Part shown: in pieces, positions 52,849 through 64,000 of the stretch
How positions within the stretch are numbered: position 1 is the stretch's first letter
Layout: every line of letters starts with the position of its first letter
Assembly (NCBI GenBank): GCA_025765615.1
Contig: JAIVFJ010000066.1
Span: 1-64,000, forward strand
DNA: 64,000 nt
Origin: Zopfochytrium polystomum
Taxonomy: Eukaryota > Chytridiomycota > Chytridiomycetes > Chytridiales > Chytridiaceae
Reading direction: 5' to 3'
The notes under the pieces: model-generated
Told to the model about the DNA's origin: nothing
What the model saw: only the letters and a program-made list of their open reading frames with translations
Databases searched by the model: none
Translations under genes and position numbers: made by a program

Positions 52849-54121
52849 AGCGGCGAAGTCCGCCGGCATTGGATTGGCTCCACCGGCGTCTGGATCGACC
52901 ACTGCTTCACCCAAAACATTGGCCGAATGCAGCTCGTCATGGTAAGCGCGTCGAATTCAGCGCTTATGGATCAATATCTAAATCTATCGCATTTCCACTG
53001 ACTTATTGAATCTCCCCCCAAAAGGGTTACGCTGCCAGCAAAGGTGTCACCATCTCCAACAACGAGTTCAACGGCGTCACCAACTTTTCTCCCTATTGCA
53101 ACAACAAGTCCTACTGGATCATGCTGCTGGTCGGTATCAACGACGAAATCACCATCGCGCAAAACCTGATCCACGACTCGTCCGGCCGCGGCCCGCACAT
53201 TGGCGGCACCGCCGGCTACGTCCAGAAGCTCCACCTCGTCAACAACTACTACACAACCGTCGACGGCCACGCCATCGACCCGGAGCTCGGGTCCCTGACA
53301 CTCGCGGAGGGCAACGTCTTCAACGCCGTCAAAATGCCCGTGACCACCAACTTGGACGGAAAGCTCTTTTTCCCGCAGACCGCGGCCGACGCGGCGGCCT
53401 GCACCGCCGCCTTGGGCCGCGCGTGCGTCCCCAACTCGGTCACGGGCGGCTCCGGCGCCGTCTCACGGCTCGAAACGGACCCGCTGTCGTCCTTCTCGGG
53501 CGTCGCCGCCGTCTCGGGCGTCACCCCGATGCCCGCCGCCAGCGTCGCCGCCTTTGTCACCGCCAACGCCGGCGTCGGAAAGCTCGGCGCCGCCGCCGCC
53601 GCCGCCGCCCCCGCTCCTACCAGCAAATCATCCACCGCCGCAGCAGTCGTGGCCCCTGCCACCTCGAAGCCATCATCAAACCCCGCCGCCGCCGTAGCCA
53701 CCACCACCCCTTCCACCCCAGCGACGGGCGGCGGTACCACCACCACCCTGACTGTCGGCGTCGGCTTCACAGGCTGCTGGCCCGCGACGGGGGGCACCCA
53801 AGCCGCCTTCACGCTCAACATCGACCCACCCCCGACCGCCGAAACCGGGCTCCCCCTCGTCTCTCTCTCCTTCTCGACCTCCCCCACCGCAATCTCGACC
53901 CCCTGGAACGCCGGCTCGTCCGTCTTTTCCGCGGCGCAGGGGACTTGGTCGTTCGCGACGCTCGACGACCAGCCGAACCGGGAGCCGTGCTGTCGTTCCC
54001 GTTGAGCGTCGCGTGCGTCGGGAACGCGTTGAGCCCGGGGGTGACGGTGAAGGTCAAGGCGACGGTGGGCGGGGTCGCGGCGAGGGTCGTGTCGACGGTC
54101 GCGGGGATTACGGCGGGGTGA
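52849..54121 (+). pseudogene. pectin lyase (PL1), 5'-truncated, with a C-terminal module
   Basis: Exons 52849-52941 and 53025-54005 join in phase. They read HWIGSTGVWIDHCF, VTISNNEFNGVTNFS, DEITIAQNLIHDSSGRGPHI and HLVNNYYTTVDGHAID, the catalytic core and second half of a polysaccharide lyase family 1 pectin lyase, which cleaves pectin outside the cell. An Ala/Thr/Ser-rich linker (about 53590-53750) leads to a CBM2-like domain (GCWPATGGTQAAFTLN, then ISTPWNAGSSVF). The frame stops at 54005, but the next frame continues the domain (GAVLSFPLSVACVGNAL) to 54121, so one base seems changed near 53980. No signal peptide or first half was found. Confidence 0.65.
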
Positions 54122-54589
54122 ATGTAAATTGCGCTGATTTCGTGTGGTGGACGGCGTCGTTGTTGAGAAGTTGAATCTCCTCTCAACCTCGATTTTCAGT
54201 TTCCTTTTCGTTTAGCGCGCTGGAATGTCGCAGCGCTCTCTTTTTCCGTTTCTCAATCCCCTGTCTGGTATCTCTCTGCTGCTTTTGAAAAGAAAATGTT
54301 GCTGCGTAGGTACATATATCGGAATAAATGGATTATAAACGTTGCAGCTGGGAGGAGCTATGTGCTACCATACAAAATTTGATCCGTTAAACGAGCACTT
54401 ATCGATTTGTGTGCTCGATTTCACCAGCCACGACGAGGTCGAGGACCACACTGGATACGCGGCCACGGGCAGGACCTGCCATTCCAAATATAATTGCTCT
54501 GTCTTTCAGTTCCACAGTTGAAGCTGTAATTGATCTCTTTCTCTGTCCGTCCAGCTACACTCAAGAGTCCTTCCTGAAGAATATGCCGA
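54122..54589. other. no gene recognised
   Basis: Short frames only. Confidence 0.35.
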
Positions 54590-55150
54590 GTAAGTTTGTT
54601 CTTCACGAGTCTTCGAGTGGAAGACAACAGAAAAGATGGTCGGGTGAACCACCGCCGACCGATTACATCGGTCGCTTTCCCGCCGTCGTCTCAATCCAGA
54701 TCTGCCGCTACTCCACGCCCACGCGCGATCCCTACACACTCGCCTCCCTTCTCCGCATCCCCAGAATCCAAGCCACCTCGCTGATGAAGATCGGCGGCCG
54801 CCGCTATTTCCTTGATCCGCGTGGACTCCACCGGCCTCGTCGACTTTCTTCTGCGCCACCCACGCAGTTTGAAACATAGTTCAACGGCGCTTGCAATAAA
54901 TCACGCCGGCAGCGCAGACGTTGCAGTGGAGGAAAGAGAGCGGGCTGCCGCTCGTTTACAACGCATGGGCGAAGGTGGCTCCCGTTGCCTGTGCATCAAT
55001 CGACGATGGTGGAAGGACAGCGAGTTGGAACTGAAGCATGACAATCGAGTCGTTTTCGAGGCCAGCAGAAATGGACAGCCCCGCGTGCTGCAGTGGTGGA
55101 AGGAGAGTAGACTCCCGTTGGATTACGATGTCAAGCCAGATCAATCTAAG
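54590..55150 (+). pseudogene. decayed WWK-repeat gene
   Basis: The head region (FPAVVSIQICRYSTPTRDPY, at about 54680-54740) is followed in shifting frames by repeat remnants: INRRWWKDSELELKHDNRVV and VLQWWKESRLPLDYD at about 55000-55130. A further remnant, QWWKESGELPLHAKEL, lies at about 55756-55805. Confidence 0.6.
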
Positions 55151-56228
55151 TCCGGGCGGTCTGTTGGTAAAGACCGCCGTTGGATATTCGCGACCTTTGG
55201 CGCTGCGTATTCAAATCCCTGGCTCGGGCGCGCCAAAATTTTTTTCAAGTCATCTTCGCGTTTGCAATCCGTCCCTGACACGTCTCGGAGGGTACGGCCT
55301 CACTGCTTTGGGCGAAAGAACAAGAATCATCTGGTTGATATTCGATCGTCATGGTTTGCGGCCAACTCTTTTGCGAAGAGTGACCACGGTCCCTCGCGGG
55401 CTGTTTTTTTTTTTGTTGGACTGGATTAAGTAGGTGTGTGTCCCCACCGGCTGGACCGGCAATGCTCTGGAGAAAGCGCAGAAAGAAAGAGTTTGCCGGG
55501 CGCCAGCGTTTTAATTCATATTTATTGGCCTCCAATACCACAATTGGTCCCGTCTCAGGACAGCTTGGCTGATCCCGTCTTTCAAGCAGAGCGCAGCCGA
55601 GGATGAGAACGGCCGGCCGATATCCCATCTCGAAGGTTGCCTAAATGGGCGAACGTTTGGATCCACCAGATCCATCAAACCGGATTGCGGTGGCGACGAT
55701 GGCCGCCGGAGCGCCGGTACTCGGAGCGTGCGGTGGGTCATGACGGAAGCACGCGCAGATGTAGCAGTGGTGGAAAGAGAGCGGGGAGCTTCCTTTACAT
55801 GCAAAGGAACTGTGGACCGCCGCTGATCTGCACAGACCGCGAAAATGAAGCATACGGTAGAGCAGTCAAAGTTTTGTCAGCAAAGATTGTAAAGAACAAA
55901 AGAAGGTCGAGGGAGTGGAGCAACAGTGATGGGCAACAGAGACGGCAACAGGGAGAAGCAGCGGACTCAGATGAAGCGCAGCGAGGAATTCAAGCGCAGC
56001 AAACGGAAACATGCGTGGGAACATAATGTGGGTAGACAGAACAGGCAACAGAAATGGGAGAAGAAAAGGGTGCCGTCAAATCAGGTGGTGGATTTCAGGC
56101 ATCATAAATGGCACAAGTGGGGACAAGCCGTGTCAAATAAATAATAAAAGAGGCGAGGTTTCGAACGAGAACATGAGCAACAACCGTAAAGAGAGAGGGA
56201 GCCACCAACAGTGGCTTTTTCCCCCCTC
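55151..56228. other. relics and spacer downstream of CDT1
   Basis: One WWK repeat remnant near 55760. Otherwise AG-rich sequence with short frames and no gene. Confidence 0.4.
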
Positions 56229-58899
56229 TCAGGTTCCGCTCGAGCTTGGGCCGCCCACGAGCAATGTTCCAATGCGCTTTTTCAGCGTCGCCAGAGGGTC
56301 AACGTCCTTCGGTTCTTCGAGCCTGACCACGGCGCCGCTATTTGTTTGAACGAGAGCGCACCAATCGGGGTATATTTCGGCGAGGAGGCGAATGTGGTCG
56401 CAAGCTTCGACTGCGGTGTGAAATGGAGAGGAATTAGCGGTGTCCCGGCAAAGCAGTCAGGAGTGAAATTGATTACTCACGATGAGACAGCGGCGTCGAG
56501 ACCGCCGTTTGAATGTAATCGCCGACGTCTTGCAATGGCAGCACACTTTTTTTCCTCGATGAGAAGAGGCTGCGCGAAAAGAGCAGAAAAGTTGACAGGT
56601 AAGTTTTTGTGCTAATTTTTTTTGGATTAAAATGGTAGGCCGTATATAATGCACACGTACCATGTGAGTCCAAGGCCAACTTGATATATTCGACTGAGCA
56701 TGGCGCGCCGCTTGATTGTTGCTGCGTCGTAGCGAGGCTTGTACATTTGCGACTCAGCTGCCGCCTTTTCCTTGTCTCGGATCTGGCATAAACAATATAT
56801 TCAGTCAACGCGGTTTATCATGGATGGCTAGCGGCGAACTCTACCCTCTGCAGTATGGCTGCGGCACGCGAAAACGGCTTCTCAAGTGGCGGCGCATCGG
56901 GCTTTGTGGGATCTTGCTTCGAGGATGTCGAATCTGAATTAATGTTGGCTGCCTTCGCATCGGCCGCGATCGTCGGCCCCTCAGCGGCGACTGATATGGT
57001 GGGGTTTTCTGCGTTTTCGCTGCAATCCACATTCTTCGAATCCGACGCGACCGAAAATATAGGCGGCACGTCTTTCGCCTTGTTTGTGGAAGAAACGACA
57101 GGTCCGCGGGGTATCTGTCGGCGAGGGATGTCTGGGACTGTCGCCAAATCAAAATCGGGGTGCCATTTGGCCAAGATGCAGTCATTACTGTCCTTGTCCA
57201 GGATCCCGCGCGATAGCAAAAAGGCCTGCCCATGAAGATGAGCTTCGGTCGAGAGTATTGACAAAGTGGCATGAAAACAGCAAAGCAAACCTTGTGTGCG
57301 GCCTTCACCCTCGCCACCAGTCGTCTCCGAAACTCTTCCCTCCTTCTGACAAGCTGCATCCCCCACGGCCGAAAAACGAGCGTCCCGGACGGCAGCGCTG
57401 CATCCACCGGCGTCCTCGCCCCTTCGTCGTTCGTCGTTTCCGCCTTGTTTATGTCGCTGCCTTCCTCTCCCTCGCTCGCACCACGACCCCCCTCATGATC
57501 CACAACCTCGACGCAAACCGACTCGACCCACGACCTCTCCCTGTCCAAAGCCCTGCACCCGACAAATCGATACGCGTCCGGAAGCACCTCTGCAATCTGT
57601 TCCAGGTGGCGCCACTCGAACGCGCGGGCGGTTGCGACCTCGACGGCGGGCTGGATGCGGTGGAAGGTGGCGGGCTGGTCGCGGGCGGCGAGGAAGGAGA
57701 GGGTCGCTTCGAGGGCTGTGAAGTGGGCGTCCAGGAGCTCGTAGGAGGCAGGTAGGGGGAGGTTGACGCCGTCGATGGGGAGCGGGCGGTGGGGTTGAGT
57801 TGGAGCGGGTGTTGGCGGTGCGAGGGGTCGAGGGGAGCGGAATTCTGTTCGTGTTGGGACGGCTTTTGATCGCGGCTGACTGGAAAGAGTTGAGTGAGAA
57901 AAGCTGCGTCGAGAGCAACAGAAATACGCTTACGGCGAGATCTCGGTCAAGAGTTCCTTCAAGTGGGCGTCTACATTCTTCAGATTCACATCATCAAAGA
58001 GTCTCTTGCGGAGCGCCAGCGGTGTTACAGAGGGGTCGATCGACTTCGTTTTGACTGGTGTGGATGTTGCTGGCACAGGTCGTTTCGGCTGTTCTTGTTC
58101 GACGGGTTCTTGCAATACTAGACTGCACGAAGTTTTCAGTATTGTGGTTAACTGGAAAACCGAACGGAATTGTTACCTTGCTTCATGCGTGGTCGTTATT
58201 ATGGCCTCACCCTGATCGCTGAGTTGTTTGCCTTTCGAATGAGTCTTCGGTGTGAGAAGCAAAGGGATCTGGGTTGACGAGGCACCATGTCAGCAAAATC
58301 GGACAGGTGATTTCGGACGATCACGTCCTAACCGATGCGTCCAGCCTCCGTCGCTTCTCTGGTCTCGCCACGCCCGCTTCGCCGTCTCCACTTGCAAGCG
58401 CTTTCTTGACGGTGGATGACTTCCCTGGCTTCCTCGGCGACACAGATTTGGGTCGCTTAAGACCTCGAGGGGTGGAAGGTTTGACGGCGGTTTGGGCTGC
58501 CGCGTTCAGAGAGGCGACTACTGCCGGCGACGGAAACAGGGATCGCTGGGGCGGCCGCCGCGTTGTCGCGTCTGCGCTTCGAGTCTTGGAGTTCAGTGTG
58601 TCGTTGGTGGGAGGTTCCTGGGTGGTGGTGGCGGTGGTGGCGGTCGTGGTTGCAGCCTTGCTCTTGGGAAGAGCGCCAACTCCGGTTCCAGCCTTGCGGA
58701 GCAGTACTGGCGTCCGCGAGCGAGACGCGTCGAGAAACTTGGTGATTGGCGGCTGGTGCAGCACCGGCTCCTGCTGCGAATGCATCGTCGTCGCCGTCGT
58801 CGCCGTCGTCTTTCTAGTCTGCGAGCGGGTGTGGGGGCGTGTGGCCGCAACAGGGGCCGCCCGAGGCGCCGCCAATGCGGCGGTGGAAGCACCACCCAT
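56229..58899 (-). CDS. CDT1: CDT1, DNA replication licensing factor
   Basis: CDT1 loads the MCM helicase at origins together with ORC and Cdc6. Eight exons (minus strand): 58333-58899, 58177-58268, 57934-58122, 57291-57879, 56845-57225, 56661-56782, 56481-56569, 56229-56410. All junctions are GT-AG, phases agree, total 736 aa. The N-terminus is disordered and has a PCNA-interacting-degron-like motif QPPITKFLDASR (residues 49-60). The central CDT1 domain begins near residue 315 (LPLPASYELLDAHFTALEAT, HRIQPAVEVATARAFEWRHL, then AKWHPDFDLATVPDIP). The C-terminal winged helix ends with CDHIRLLAEIYPDWCALV. Cdt1 is degraded in S phase through PCNA and CRL4-Cdt2 in other eukaryotes; this motif lacks the usual Asp after Thr but keeps the basic residue at +4. 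Confidence 0.9.
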
Positions 58900-59427
58900 T
58901 GCTCTCTATGATTTTTTTTTTTCTTTGAACTTTTTTTCTTTTTTTTGCTTGTTTGTTTGTTTCCTTTGGACGTCGTTTCGTCGGGCAGTCCGAGTTCGGA
59001 TTTGGCAAAAAAAAAAAGCCGCCGTATTCATCCAAACTCTTCGTGTTTGCGGCATGGCAGAGAAGGGGCGCTCGCTCCGCGCAAAGCTACCCCCGTGGCC
59101 CAGCGCGAAAAGGAAAAAAGAAAGTGAACAAGAAAGATACAGATCCCTCAAACCTCCCAACCTCAACGAAAAAAAATGAACAACAGAATGCGGCAACTTC
59201 AAAAGATCGAGAAGCGGATTATCAATAAAATAAAGGCCAACAACGATTGAAAGGAAAAGGCCAACAAGCAAGAAGGCAGCGGCGAAGCAACGTGCAGGCA
59301 ATAGATTCCCAAGTGCTGGCAGACTTTCAGGCGCGAGACACCAAACGCGGTCTCAAAAGCTTGTGAGGAAATTCAAAGGCAATGGATATCAAGAAAGTGG
59401 CAAACGTGACGGCTCAAGTCTGTCGGT

Positions 59428-61639
59428 TTACTTCTTGTCCGCGTCCTTGAATTCTGCGTCGGTCGCGTTCGAAGATGACGAAGAGTCTGAAGAGGACGAC
59501 GACGACGACGACTCGTTCTGCTTCTTCTTGTACACCATCTCAAAGAGCTTCAGCGAGTCCCGCTGAAGGTCGTCGTACTTCTCCTTAATCTCCTCGGGGG
59601 TGATGTCGTCGGCGCCCTTGCCGATGAAAGCCCGCAGGTCCGCGATCTTGGTCTTGAGCTTGTCGGCCTCGGTCGCCTCCAGCTGGTCCTTGAACTCGTC
59701 CATGGCCTTCTCCGTCTCGTGGGCAATGCTCTCGGCCTTGTTCGACTCTTCGATCACGTCCTTGCGCTTCTTGTCCGCTTCGGCGTGCGACTCGGCCTCG
59801 GCAACCATCTTTTCGATTTCGGCGTCAGAGAGACCAGACGAGGCGGCGAGAGTGATGGACTGGTCCTTGTTCGTGGCCTTGTCCTTGGCGGACACGTTCA
59901 CAATGCCGTCGGCGTCAATGTCGAAAGCGACCTCGATTTGGGGGACGCCGCGTGGGGCAGGCGGGATGCCGACGAGGTTGAACTGACCAAGGAGCTTGTT
60001 GTCGCGGACGAGAGGACGCTCTCCCTGGAACACCTTGATTTCGACCTGGGTCTGACCGTCGGCAGCGGTCGAGAAGACTTGCGCCTTCTTGGTGGGGATG
60101 GTGGTGTTGCGCGGGATCAGTGGGGTGAAGACGCCGCCGAGGGTTTCAATGCCGAGCGAAAGAGGGGTGACGTCCAAAAGAAGGATAGACGTGACTTCTC
60201 CAGAAAGCACCCCACCCTGGATGGCAGCGCCAATCGCCACAGCTTCGTCTGGGTTGACTGCTTTGGAGGGCTCCTTTCCAAAGATGCTCTTGACCATCTC
60301 CTGAACCTTGGGGACACGCGACATTCCACCAACAAGGATGACTTCGTTGATCTCCGAGGTGGAAACACCGGCGTCCTTGATGGCCTTCTTGCAGGGCTCG
60401 ACGGTGCGGTCCATGAGCTCCTTGGTAAGCTGCTCGAACTGGGCGCGCGTCATCTTCATCGAAATGTGCTTGGGACCGTTCTGGTCAGCCGTAATGTAGG
60501 GGAGGTTGATGTCGGTTGAGACGGTTGACGAAAGCTCGATCTTGGCCTTCTCGGCGGCCTCACGGATCCGCTGCAATGCCATGTTGTCCTTCTGGAGGTC
60601 GAGGCTGTTTTCCTTCTTGAACTGCGCGACAATGTGGTTGACGAGCGCGTTGTCAAAGTCCTCGCCACCAAGGTGAGTGTCACCGTTGGTGGACTTGACC
60701 TCGAAGACACCCTTCTGAATCTCGAGAATCGAGATATCGAACGTTCCACCTCCAAGATCGTACACGGCAACAACGCGGTCGCCAGACTTGTCCAAACCGT
60801 ACGCGAGTGCCGCTGCGGTCGGTTCGTTGATGACTCGAAGTACGTTCAGACCAGAGATTTGGCCTGCATCCTTGGTGGCCTGACGCTGCGCATCGTTGAA
60901 GTAGGCTGGGACGGTGATGACGGCGTTGTTGACAGGCTTTCCGAGGAAGGCTTCGGCAGTCTCTTTCATCTTCATTAAGACGAAGCCACCGATCTGCGAC
61001 GGCGAGTACTTCTTCCCACGGGCCTCGACCCACGCGTCGCCGTTGCTGTGCTTCACGATCTTGTATGGGACGATTTTCTGATCGCGGGTGACGATGGGGT
61101 CGTCAAAGCGGCGACCAATCAGGCGTTTGATGGCGAAGAGCGTGTTTTCGGGGTTGACGACGGCCTGTCGCTTTGCTGGGGTTCCGACGATCAACTCGTT
61201 GTCCTTTGAAAACGCGACCACAGACGGCGTTGTCCGACCACCCTCTGAGTTTTCAATGACGCGCGGAGTTTTTCCGTCCATAACTGTGGTTGGGCAGGGA
61301 AGATGGGTAGAAAGGATTGCGCGTCAGACGGGGAGGTAATCTTCGGCACCGCCCACCACCTACCAGCAACACAAGAGTTTGTTGTTCCCAAGTCGATACC
61401 AATGATCTGGCCCTGGACCTTGTCGCTGCGAGTGGGAAAGAAGGAAGGCACGGGTCAGCGGGCAGCTCACACGACAGGAGGATGGGGTGGACGATGGATG
61501 GGGCCAGTCACCTTGAGAAGCGAGCGAAGCCGAGGCTGCCGGCCATGGACGACGGCCGCGCGACCATTTGGGGACGGAAAGCTGATGCCGCCGAAGCGCG
61601 GGCGAGCATGGACCGCGCCGACCAAGACGATGCGTACAT
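59428..61639 (-). CDS. SSC1: mitochondrial Hsp70
   Basis: Matrix chaperone that drives protein import and folding with its J-protein and GrpE partners. Exons 61512-61639, 61364-61425 and 59428-61283 join in phase to 681 aa. The first 42 residues ([20 protein letters not shown] and on) are rich in Arg, Ser and Ala with no acidic residue, a mitochondrial presequence. The ATPase domain starts [18 protein letters not shown] and contains [16 protein letters not shown] and [14 protein letters not shown]. The substrate domain includes [19 protein letters not shown] and [14 protein letters not shown], typical of the mitochondrial/bacterial branch rather than BiP or cytosolic Hsp70. The C-terminus has two serine runs (residues about 650-665) before EFKDADKK, unlike the usual glycine-rich or short end of fungal homologues. 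Confidence 0.95.
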
Positions 61640-62122
61640 TCTAGCGTGGGTGAGAGGATAAAGAGTGTGAGAGCGTGAGTAAGTGGGTGCGTAAGTTGCG
61701 GTCACCCTGCACCAAATGAGAAGGAGGAAGTCGTCGTCGCACCTGAGAGAGAGAGTGTGCGTGTGTGTGTGTGGGTGTGGTGTCTGTTTGCTGCCTTCTT
61801 TTTACTTCTTCTCGTTTTAGATTGCTTTTTGGCTTTTGTGTATGATTCCACGATTCGATTCTGTTCCTTCTTCCCCTTTCCTTTCTTTCTTTCTTTTTTT
61901 TTTTTCTCGCTTCTTGTTCAGTTTGTTTCTTCCTTCGCTTTCACAGAGCCGCTCGCTATTCCGCTGGTGTAATAATAAGGGGCGTCGCGAAAATGCATGT
62001 GGTGCTTTCAATTCCGCATATATCAACCACACACGGTCTTCAAGTAACAACCCTGTTCTTCTTCATTAGAGCTTTGTTGTGTGTTGCATTGGCCCCCCCG
62101 CATTCTCTGCGAAACGAAAACC
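61640..62122. other. upstream region of mtHsp70
   Basis: Pyrimidine-rich on the plus strand (long T/C tract 61865-61910) and a TG microsatellite at 61759-61775. A loose group of TTC/GAA pentamers lies at about 61845-61880 but not in clean 5-bp phase, so I do not claim a heat-shock element. Confidence 0.4.
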
Positions 62123-62584
62123 TCAAAAGCTGAGTTCGCTGAAACCAGAGTCCACGTAGAGTGAATGGGAAGAACACGAAGAAGTTGAAAGCGCAAAAAA
62201 AGGGAACAGCAGAACGTGTAAAACAGATTCTGGGTGTCTGACCCCGAGCTTGGAGGAGCTTCGTGCCAGCCCGCGCCCAAAGAGGAAGAGGAGCCTCCTC
62301 CTGACAACAGGGTCGAAGTAAATCGGAAAGCCCTGCTGCAGGCCGTGCGCTATCTGGAGGCGCTGATAAAAATGCTCCCGACTGTCGTACAAGAGCGTGG
62401 GAGGAAGGGTTGAAGTCGTGCTCCACAATTTAAATGTACGGCAGCGGCATCGGGAAACACTCCTGTTGAGCGAGCAGCGGGAGTCAAGAAGCGCGCTGGA
62501 GGGATCCAGTGTGGTGGGGAAGAGTGGAGGGAAACGGCCGCCGCTCGCCTGGCAGGCTGTGCGCACCGCGGCCAAGCGCAGCAT
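62123..62584 (-). CDS. possible small protein of unknown function
   Basis: 153-aa frame starting MLRLAAVRTACQASGGRFPP, Arg/Ser-rich like a mitochondrial presequence, followed by LLYDSREHFYQRLQIAHGLQ and YFDPVVRRRLLFLFGRG. The composition is protein-like, but overlapping frames exist and no family is recognised. The true gene could have introns. Confidence 0.3.
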   Translation of the reverse strand: MLRLAAVRTACQASGGRFPPLFPTTLDPSSALLDSRCSLNRSVSRCRCRTFKLWSTTSTLPPTLLYDSREHFYQRLQIAHGLQQGFPIYFDPVVRRRLLFLFGRGLARSSSKLGVRHPESVLHVLLFPFFALSTSSCSSHSLYVDSGFSELSF

Positions 62585-63049
62585 CTCAAGCTAGTGGCAC
62601 TTAAAGGGCGACTCAAGCAGTAGCAAGTATTATCAGAGGGAGGGGCGATAATCGTATGGAGGGCGACTTCGTGTTTTCCAATCCGCTTGGCGGGAAAAGG
62701 AAGGGAATGGGAGACAGGAGGAGCCATACGTCCAAGTAGTTGTCGAACTCGAGAAGTCGACTGGGAAAGGCAACCCAGCTCTGCAGAGAAGAATGGAGAT
62801 CTATGAAGCGGGGGAAAAGCGGAGCTACAGGTTTGGTTCATAGAGCTTCTTCGAAAATACTTCGGACGTTGTGGATATGAGCTTGTCCGGACCTCGTAGT
62901 CCAGTCTTCGGTTTCCGACTTGCACTTCAAATCCTGTGTTGGGTGAGCAGTACTTGACTGAGTTACTTATGTTTTCATCCCTCTCAAACAAAATTTTGCA
63001 CTCTTTCTCAATGCTAACGGTGTAAAGCAGCAGCACCGCAAGCGGCTTC
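62585..63049. other. no gene recognised
   Basis: Overlapping frames on the minus strand (part of a 264-aa frame at 62350-63144) without a domain. Confidence 0.35.
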
Positions 63050-63960
63050 GCGGGTGGCAGCGTCGGCCGCGACGGTGGCGCCGCTCGCCTACTTCCTGAA
63101 GTCCTCGTCAAGATCATCAAAGCGCTGGTGGACGAGGTCGCCACGGATGACTGGCGCAGCGGCGCCTTGCAGAATTGAGTGCTGCCTCTCTCTGATAGTG
63201 CGCGTGCGGCTCGCCTGTAGGGCGTGGCGGGCCGCGGTCGAGTCCGACGCCGTGGCCATGTACGCGTCCGGCGACTGCTGCCCGCTCTGCGAGGAGGTCG
63301 TTATCTCCCGCGTCGGCGGCGCCGGCAGCATCAACAAAAACGGCTGCGGCGGGGGCGGCGGACCAAAAAAACCCTTCAATCGGTCGAAACAACCGCGAAA
63401 GTACGTGGCAGGATTTTCCGACGAGCGTGTGGGCGTGTGGATCATCAGCGCTACGAGGACCATTCGGATCACAAGGATGCATGGCCGTGTAGAATTTACC
63501 GAGATACCCGGCGTGCAGTATTGGCGGTGTCGCCACGTCTCCGCCGTTGCGAACGACGCAACAGTGACCTTGCCAAACGGCGACGTACGACTGAAACACA
63601 GCGGTGATTGAGCGCCCCTCTCGGAGCTTGGTTCGACCTCCTCGTCGACTGCACAATGATTTAGTGGTTCCGTGCCAAGATGGGCGAGGTTCTCTTTGTT
63701 GACAACCTTGGGGGATACTACGCGGACTATAGGGCATCCGTCCCCGTCATGTTATCCAACGAGAGCACTTTTATTTTGGAGAAGCTCCAAAAATGAACCC
63801 AGCCGCACTTCCCCAGACGCCGTCGGACTGTTGAACAGAGCCGCATTTCGATCTCGCTACCGCGAACGCGTACTTGCCCTCATTTCGACTTTGTATCGAA
63901 CGCGTGCAAGACCTGCAGGGCTGCAAACAAATGAACTTGACCCACCGTGATGGCCCGTCC
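63050..63960 (+). pseudogene. broken F-box gene, paralogue of 33556-34849
   Basis: Starts with an F-box-like LLPEVLVKIIKALVDEVATD, changes frame near 63175 and continues VRVRLACRAWRAAVESDAVA to VQYWRCRHVSAVANDATV. An in-frame stop at 63609-63611 follows. Beyond it, WFRAKMGEVLFVDNLGGYYA and ASVPVMLSNESTFILEKLQ match the second half of the paralogue, in another frame and again with a stop. At least three lesions. Confidence 0.6.
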
Positions 63961-64000
63961 CAAAAGCACGCTACGGCTCCATCGATTTGAGAGCGCAGCT

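Noticed and set aside
53006..54121. 371-aa Arg/His-rich plus-strand frame
   Set aside because: GC-driven shadow of the pectin lyase frame, except its last 45 codons, which continue the lyase C-terminal module after a probable frameshift.
55147..55228. tRNA-like fold starting GTCCGGG with pairing CTCGGGC
   Set aside because: Acceptor and D-arm pair, but no anticodon stem and no T-stem can be formed.
59719..60519. 266-aa plus-strand open frame
   Set aside because: Antisense shadow of the mtHsp70 coding exon; no domain of its own.
61845..61880. Possible heat-shock elements upstream of mtHsp70
   Set aside because: TTC and GAA triplets are present in a pyrimidine-rich tract but not in regular 5-bp phase.

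Overview
The window is nuclear DNA of a fungus. Several genes carry spliceosomal introns of about 45-130 nt with GT-AG ends, some tRNA genes have introns, and the retrotransposons are of fungal type. A large family of ankyrin-like proteins built on LQWWKDSGL-type repeats, seen here as one apparently intact gene and several relics, suggests a chytrid (Chytriomyces/Rhizoclosmatium-like). That placement is an inference from the family, not a search result.

Layout. 0-5 kb: edge of a possible 2-isopropylmalate synthase gene, then a loose tRNA cluster (Met-like relic, Glu, Ser, Arg, Pro, His-like, Asp). 5-11.5 kb: AT-rich DNA interrupted by a complete Ty3/gypsy chromovirus (6230-11499) with a CAAGT target-site duplication. 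11.9-16.6 kb: an F-box gene and an ankyrin-like gene on the minus strand, both with frame breaks, and a plus-strand membrane protein whose 3' end runs into an antisense tRNA-Ser relic. 16.6-32 kb: a repeat island with two LTR families, tRNA-Ala and tRNA-Thr, an F-box/WD40 pseudogene, Ty1/copia fragments, a 320-bp inverted-repeat element, and a Ty1/copia-type element (25815-31978, TSD GAACC) nested in one arm of that element and holding fragments of a leucine-rich-repeat gene. 32-44 kb: F-box genes, a truncated TIR fragment, an F-box/WD40 gene and a divergent WWK-repeat gene. 44.4-49.2 kb: an NLR-type gene encoding PB1-like, TIR, NACHT and WD40 domains over six coding exons. 50-59 kb: CDT1, the replication licensing factor, with a complete eight-exon model (56229-58899), plus two partial CDT1 copies and a 5'-truncated pectin lyase. 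59.4-61.6 kb: mitochondrial Hsp70 in three exons. The window ends in a broken F-box paralogue.

How it fits together: CDT1 and mtHsp70 are core housekeeping genes. The rest is a fast-changing accessory landscape of NLR, F-box and repeat-protein genes with many broken copies, shaped by LTR elements, several of them next to tRNA genes. The two most striking points are the NLR with a TIR domain and the gypsy LTRs, which carry long phased arrays of heat-shock elements and the sequence signature of Tf1-type self-priming.
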